DNA of 64,000 nucleotides from Atopsyche davidsoni (taxonomy: Eukaryota > Arthropoda > Insecta > Trichoptera > Hydrobiosidae), in contig JAILWY010000018.1 in NCBI GenBank assembly GCA_022113835.1, positions 19,863,501 to 19,927,500 of the forward strand. Reading direction: 5' to 3'. Of the stretch, positions 59,901 to 64,000 are shown piece after piece. The translations under genes were made by a program, and so were the position numbers. A model generated the notes under the pieces. That model was given only the letters and a program-made list of their open reading frames with translations. It made no database searches and was not told the DNA's origin. Each line of letters begins with the position of its first letter. The stretch's first letter is position 1.

Positions 59901-59956
59901 GAAGAACAAAAATTAGTAAATCATCATCATTTGGACAAGAGAAGAAAAATCGTTGA
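56942..59956 (+). CDS. AGPAT3/4: Lysophosphatidic acid acyltransferase, AGPAT3/4 type, copy 3
   Basis: Coding exons: 56942-57119, 57583-57755, 57979-58140, 58234-58437, 58895-59032, 59398-59617 and 59874-59956, again 178/173/162/204/138/220/83 nt and 385 residues plus TGA. It starts MNFKKIKELKII. Motif I is NHSYEID (96-102). Motif III is YPESTR (175-180): serine replaces the near-invariant glycine of PEGTR, which is unusual and may change activity or acceptor choice. PRTKGFTT and the C-terminal hydrophobic segments are kept. A 5' exon end is indicated by the acceptor at 56898-56899, 42 bases before the ATG. That matches the distance in copy 1, so the upstream intron position is conserved too. 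The donor of exon 6 is GTTAGT. No disabling change is seen. Confidence 0.9.
59075..59215 (+). repeat. tRNA-like SINE remnant in AGPAT copy 3 intron 5
   Basis: GGTTGGCTCTGATTATGGGATCC followed by TAGATTCAAATTTGG resembles a decayed tRNA-derived head, with a B-box relative. Confidence 0.35.
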
Positions 59957-60034
59957 TATCTTGTGATTAAAGATTAGAATTGTATTATTATATATAGCAT
60001 TAAAAGTACAAATTCCATTATTATTGTTATTATA

Positions 60035-60040
60035 AATAAA
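60035..60040 (+). promoter_or_regulatory. Polyadenylation signal, AGPAT copy 3
   Basis: AATAAA lies 79 bases after the stop codon, nearly the same distance as in copy 2. Confidence 0.5.
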
Positions 60041-60499
60041 TGAGATTTTAAACCCTTGAAAAATAATTAGTACTTCGTTTAAGTAAATTGATTGGTGCAC
60101 ATTATGATTTTTTTTGTTATTTTATTCAAACAAATTTATGATAGTGATAGATATTTTTTTAGTAAACTCTATATTTATCAGTCATCTGGCTTACCTTTTA
60201 TACCTATATTTAACTGAATTTAACTTAGTTTTGATTACCAGCTAATTTACAATAAATTTTATTCATTTACTTTATAATGTTTCTCTTTTTATAATTACTT
60301 CTCTAAATAACAAATACTCTCTAGATATGAAACACAGAAGTTTTGTATTTTTTCTTAATAATAAATAAAGCATCTATGTATTCATAAAAAGGCTGAACAG
60401 GAACTTGTTTTTACAAAAATCTACTTGATGGATGTGTGTAATTTTTCATAAAGTTATAAAACTCAGAATACCTGCATTCTTGGGCATTGCTGCGTTTTT

Positions 60500-60550
60500 A
60501 ATTGAAGTTTCCGACGTTTCGGTCCCAGTACTGGAGCCATCTTTAGGAAT
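60500..60550 (-). ncRNA. Hammerhead-ribozyme-like motif of Penelope type
   Basis: The minus strand reads CTAAAGA (60546-60540, consensus CTGANGA with one change), T, then stem II GGCTCC/GGGACC with loop AGTACT, then GAAAC (60520-60516) and GTC. The 3' context GTCGGAAACTTC is one I recall from many animal Penelope-like elements. One core base is mutated, so it is probably inactive. Confidence 0.45.
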
Positions 60551-61158
60551 AGCATTTTGCAAGGCAATTTTTAAGAATACAAATACTTTGATTTTAACGA
60601 TCACGAAAAATAAAATCAATTACATGAAAATTGAAAATACGCTGTAAATTAAAGAAATTTGACGATAAAAAACTTAATACACAAGATTTTTTGGTTGAGT
60701 TTTTTGTTACAGATACTACTTTTTCAATTTTTAATCTACACGCATCAATTCACTGAGCACTGTGAAATAAATGCTGACTTCATATTAAATCTAAATTTTG
60801 GGACAAAATTAAAAAAATAATTTCTATAATTGTTGTATTGTGTAATATTGTGCAGGATGTCAACGTAGTTATGTTGATTACGTATAATTGGTAGATGGTC
60901 TATTAGTTTATACACATACAAACTTATAGCCTCAAGTATCGAAACACAGTTAACAGTGAAGTGCCATGACTTAAGCAGTGAGGCAAGTCTGTTTGCATTT
61001 ACAAATAAAATCATAATTATAGTTTAAAAAAACACACAAGATAACTCAAGGGGTGGAAAAATTCACTAGATGAATACATTTGCTTTAGTTATATATATTA
61101 GCTAGCTTGGAAGTTATTATGTCAACTTTTAGAGGGAAAATCAATAAGGCAAGCTTAA

Positions 61159-61384
61159 CCCTTTGAACTCCGGACTTTTTTTGTTTGTTTTTTTTTAATT
61201 TAACAATGTGAATACGTCCGAATGGCAGCAATTACTTTGCAAAACTGACAAAAAGGGTTTATACCTGCTCTAATACGCACCTAGACTTTTTATAGGGTAA
61301 ACAATAAAAGGTGCACTATGGCGACCTGTAGTCGCCAACGGAGTTACAAAGGAATTTACCATGTCGCCAACGGAGTAGAAAGGG
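61159..61384. mobile_element. Second piggyBac-type MITE
   Basis: TTAA is at 61155-61158 and 61385-61388. The left end is CCCTTTGAACTCCGG. The right end, reversed, is CCCTTTCTACTCCGTTGG, so 13 of the first 15 bases match. A GTCGCCAACGGAGTnnnAAAGG block occurs twice near the right end (61332-61352 and 61364-61384). At 226 bp it has no coding capacity. Its termini differ from the MITE at 1832-2117, so it belongs to a different family. Confidence 0.78.
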
Positions 61385-61388
61385 TTAA

Positions 61389-62031
61389 CACTGCTATTAT
61401 GATTTAATACAGTGCTTCCCATCCACTATTACATAAATTGTTTCAGTTCATCTCATTTATTTCAAGTTCGTTAAACTTCATATTACATCTCTATTGAATC
61501 CTATGTAGAAGAAAACCTTAAAGATATCTCCAATTAATGCTTTGACTTGATTATTTACATGGACACCAATACCGCTTTACCTGGATTTTCTTCGTCTATT
61601 TAATTTTTAGGTACTCTTACCAAACTAGTCATCAAATAAAATTTTTGAACATCATCATAAGAAATGGATTTTTGTTATACAGTTACGAAGTTGAAGCCAG
61701 TTTTCAATAAGACATACACAACATAGCACCTTCTACTTCCTTCTGTAAAATACTCTCTAAGCGTTGCAGGCATCTGGACATCACTTGGTTAATGTACTGA
61801 CCTCTGAGTTTAATGTTGAGCCTGACTTTGACCTATGATCTTCATGGCAATTAAGCTCTTAATCTTCTTATCTGTATATTCCCAAAAGTATTTATAAGGT
61901 GCTTAATTCTTTTAAATATCAGAAAAAATATTGATTTAACTACCAAATATTAAAATTTTTATTTTTTACCCCAAATCCTGATAAATTGACAAACATCAGG
62001 AAATGTAAACTACCTCAATTAACTTTTGTAT
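61389..62031. other. AT-rich stretch before the Tigger fragment
   Basis: Nothing is recognised. The 3' terminus expected for the Tigger element to the right is not found here. Confidence 0.35.
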
Positions 62032-62361
62032 TTATTTTTTCACTTCTGTACAAAAGTGATTTTTGAACCAATCAACAAAAGTAGCTTTAGTCATCCAAGC
62101 TTTCTTGCTGGATTTCCATATGACGGGTAATTGATTTTTATTTTGTCCTTTAAGAGGCCTTGGATTTTCGGACAAATATATTAAAAGTGGTTTTAGCTTA
62201 ATATCACCCGCTGCATTTGCACCAAGTAGCAAAGTTAGTCGTTCTTTAGACACCTTATAACTAGGCGCAGATTTTTCGGTTTTTGAAACGTACGTGCGAT
62301 CAGGCATTCGCTTCCAATAAAGCCCTGTTTTGTCTACGTTAAACACTTGTTCAGGTTTATA
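62032..62361 (-). pseudogene. Tigger/pogo transposase DDE-domain fragment
   Basis: The frame on the minus strand begins in GYKPEQ, continues with VFNVDKTGLYWKRMPDRTY, LTLLLGANAAGDIKLKPLLIY and AWMTKATFVDWF, and stops at 62032. These are the first blocks of the DDE endonuclease domain of Tigger/pogo transposases, including the first catalytic aspartate (NVD; the next residue is K where E is usual). The N-terminal CENP-B-like DNA-binding half and the remaining catalytic residues are missing. Upstream of GYKPEQ the frame is broken. It lies inside an element whose 5' terminus is at 62819. Confidence 0.8.
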
Positions 62362-62699
62362 ACCACTCTTTCAATAATTCTATTTAAAATTTTGGGATAT
62401 TCGGGATATTTTGGGATATTAGTCATTTGACTCATTGGCATTCTCCGTTTGTTATTGTCCTCAATCCATATAATCAATAATTAAAATAAGTTTAATAAAA
62501 AAATACATATTAAAAAATATTATTTATACATATATATGTACTTACGTACCAAAAATGTCCCTAATTATTTCTTATTTTTCCCGTTAATGTGTAACAATCA
62601 GTAATAAATATGTACATAAAACACTCACAGACAAGTCTTAACCAGCCGCTCTATGAGCACACACTGAATAAGGCTCGTAAACAAAATAACATTGAAAAA

Positions 62700-62819
62700 A
62701 AGTTTTTTTGCTGTTATAGCGAAACATTTTAGGCCGTAACTCGAAATCGTGCCTTAATTAAAAAGGGCCGTTATAGCGAAAGGCCGTATAAAGAGCGGTC
62801 GTATAGCGAGGTATGGGTG
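62700..62819 (-). mobile_element. 5' terminal region of the Tigger-type element
   Basis: Read on the minus strand the end is CACCCATACCTCGCTATACG, followed by ACC and TTTATACGGCCTTTCGCTAT, with TA outside (62820-62821). Repeated CGCTATA blocks are typical subterminal sequences of Tigger elements. It differs from the CAGTAAAACCTCGATATAACGG family at 2.1 and 3.7 kb. The opposite end is not found in the window. Confidence 0.7.
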
Positions 62820-62821
62820 TA

Positions 62822-64000
62822 TTTAGAATTAATAGTACAGCTTTCATTTTCAAGTGATGTCATGAGTTTATTTTTTATAAATAATGTAAACAATTTTTAC
62901 TCCCACTGGATTTTATTATAAAGAAAAACCAGTTTTATTATTTTTCCTTGTTTTTATATTAAAATCAAATATCACATAGTATATTTCAAGGGTAACAACT
63001 CTAGGCGATGCAGAAATTTAAAAAAATATTTGAATAAAATATCCAAGGCAAAATGAGATAAAAGTGGACCAAGGATAGAAACCGACTACTCTACAGGAAA
63101 CTGGTTTTATTCATACTTTGAATAGCTCTGGTCTCTAGCAAATCATATAGACAAATATTTACTATCATTAGCATATATTCTTGTGCAATAACCAGTTTTT
63201 AGTAACATCTGTGTAAAATATAGATAAACAGATATCTTTTGGTTTTTTTTTTTCATAATTTGTTTACTCTGTCGATGGTAAAACACAAGTGTACTCAGTG
63301 CAAGATATTTTTATAAAGTTTATATATATAAGTAAAGATATATAACTTTTGTGTAGTTAAATTATAGAACTGAAGCTGTTACCAATTGTATCTTAAAATG
63401 TGTGAATAATGATATTTGTTGCTCAATTATTCCATTGATTTAATTAATTTTGATTAGCATAGTTGATTTTCAATTATTTGTGTAATATTAAATACTGGTT
63501 TCAAAACTTTATGTAAACCCATTTAATATTTTACTGTGGGTGATATTTGAAGTGTGTGGTTATTTTTTATTTAAGATTGTATATTATTTAATGCAATTCA
63601 TTAATGTAAGCCATATCAGAATATAAAAATATGATATTTATAATTTGATTTGTGGTGTTTGAAATGTGTGATTATTTTTGATATTTCAAATATTAAAAGT
63701 TATTCAAAAATTATTCAAGTGGTGTCCCTTGCTGTGAGTGTTCATTATTAAATTTTATAAACCTTACCTAATCCTTTGAACTATTATATATATTTAGGGT
63801 ACTGTAAATTGAAAAACCTAAAAGCATTCATATGAAGAAAAATAATAGTCGAATTTTATGTTTCTTTATAAATCAAAGTATTTATTATGTTTTGAATTAA
63901 AGTAAATTCAATATTTATAAAATAAAATAAGTCTATAACTTATGTTTATAATTTACATTGCTCCAATGTTAGATGCTTCTCGGAACAATCACTAATCATC
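62822..64000. other. Right-edge AT-rich stretch
   Basis: No gene, repeat or element that I can support. Confidence 0.4.

Larger units (their letters stand above)
59957..61154. other. AGPAT copy 3 3' flank
   Basis: It holds the copy 3 polyadenylation signal (60035-60040) and a hammerhead-like relic (60505-60546). Otherwise it is AT-rich with no gene. Confidence 0.4.

Noticed and set aside
1..64000. CRISPR arrays, operons or other bacterial defence systems
   Set aside because: There are no spacer-repeat arrays and no compact gene clusters. Gene structure is clearly eukaryotic, with GT-AG introns.

Overview
This is an AT-rich eukaryotic window, almost certainly from an insect or other arthropod. 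The evidence is spliced GT-AG genes with short exons, a BEL/Pao retroelement, Helitron, hAT, piggyBac, Tigger and Tc/mariner relics, a LINE family, and tRNA-derived SINEs. No bacterial operon, ribosome binding site or CRISPR array is visible. The species cannot be named from the sequence.

The only complete genes are three tandem, same-strand copies of a 1-acylglycerol-3-phosphate acyltransferase of the AGPAT3/4 (LPAAT-gamma/delta) group. They start at 39251, 50527 and 56942. Each copy has seven coding exons of identical length (178, 173, 162, 204, 138, 220 and 83 nt), the same intron phases and 385 codons. Copy 1 keeps both canonical acyltransferase motifs. Copy 2 has FAEGTR for FPEGTR, and copy 3 has PESTR for PEGTR, so the copies may have diverged in function. 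A likely 5' non-coding exon for copy 1 ends at a strong donor at 33449. On the minus strand at 1225-1314, a 30-codon signal-peptide exon with a perfect donor marks the start of a separate gene that runs off the left edge.

The left 16.7 kb is a mosaic of mobile-element relics. It holds a piggyBac-type MITE with TTAA target duplications (1832-2117), two Tigger-type MITEs (2124-2519 and 3699-4276), and a 2.2 kb hAT-like element with a perfect 8-bp target duplication and a broken transposase (4502-6703). It also holds LINE 3' tails, a SPIN-like hAT MITE (14765-14960), and a patch with four TGACGTCA palindromes.

From 16721 to 31690 lies a nest bounded by hAT-type ends (CAGAGGTTCTCAAC / CATAGGTTCTCAAC) with a matching 8-bp flank, ATCTAAGT, on both sides. 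Inside are a broken BEL/Pao pol region on the minus strand, a LINE end, a 2.5 kb GC-rich 172-bp satellite array that is stop-free in all three minus frames, a Helitron Rep fragment, inverted repeats, and a Tc/mariner fragment.

Several short sequences, including a 108-bp inverted repeat at 36958-37185, carry the core of a type I hammerhead ribozyme of the kind described for Penelope-like elements. The first coding intron of AGPAT copy 1 holds a 197-bp near-perfect inverted pair of tRNA-derived SINEs and a second 55-bp hairpin.
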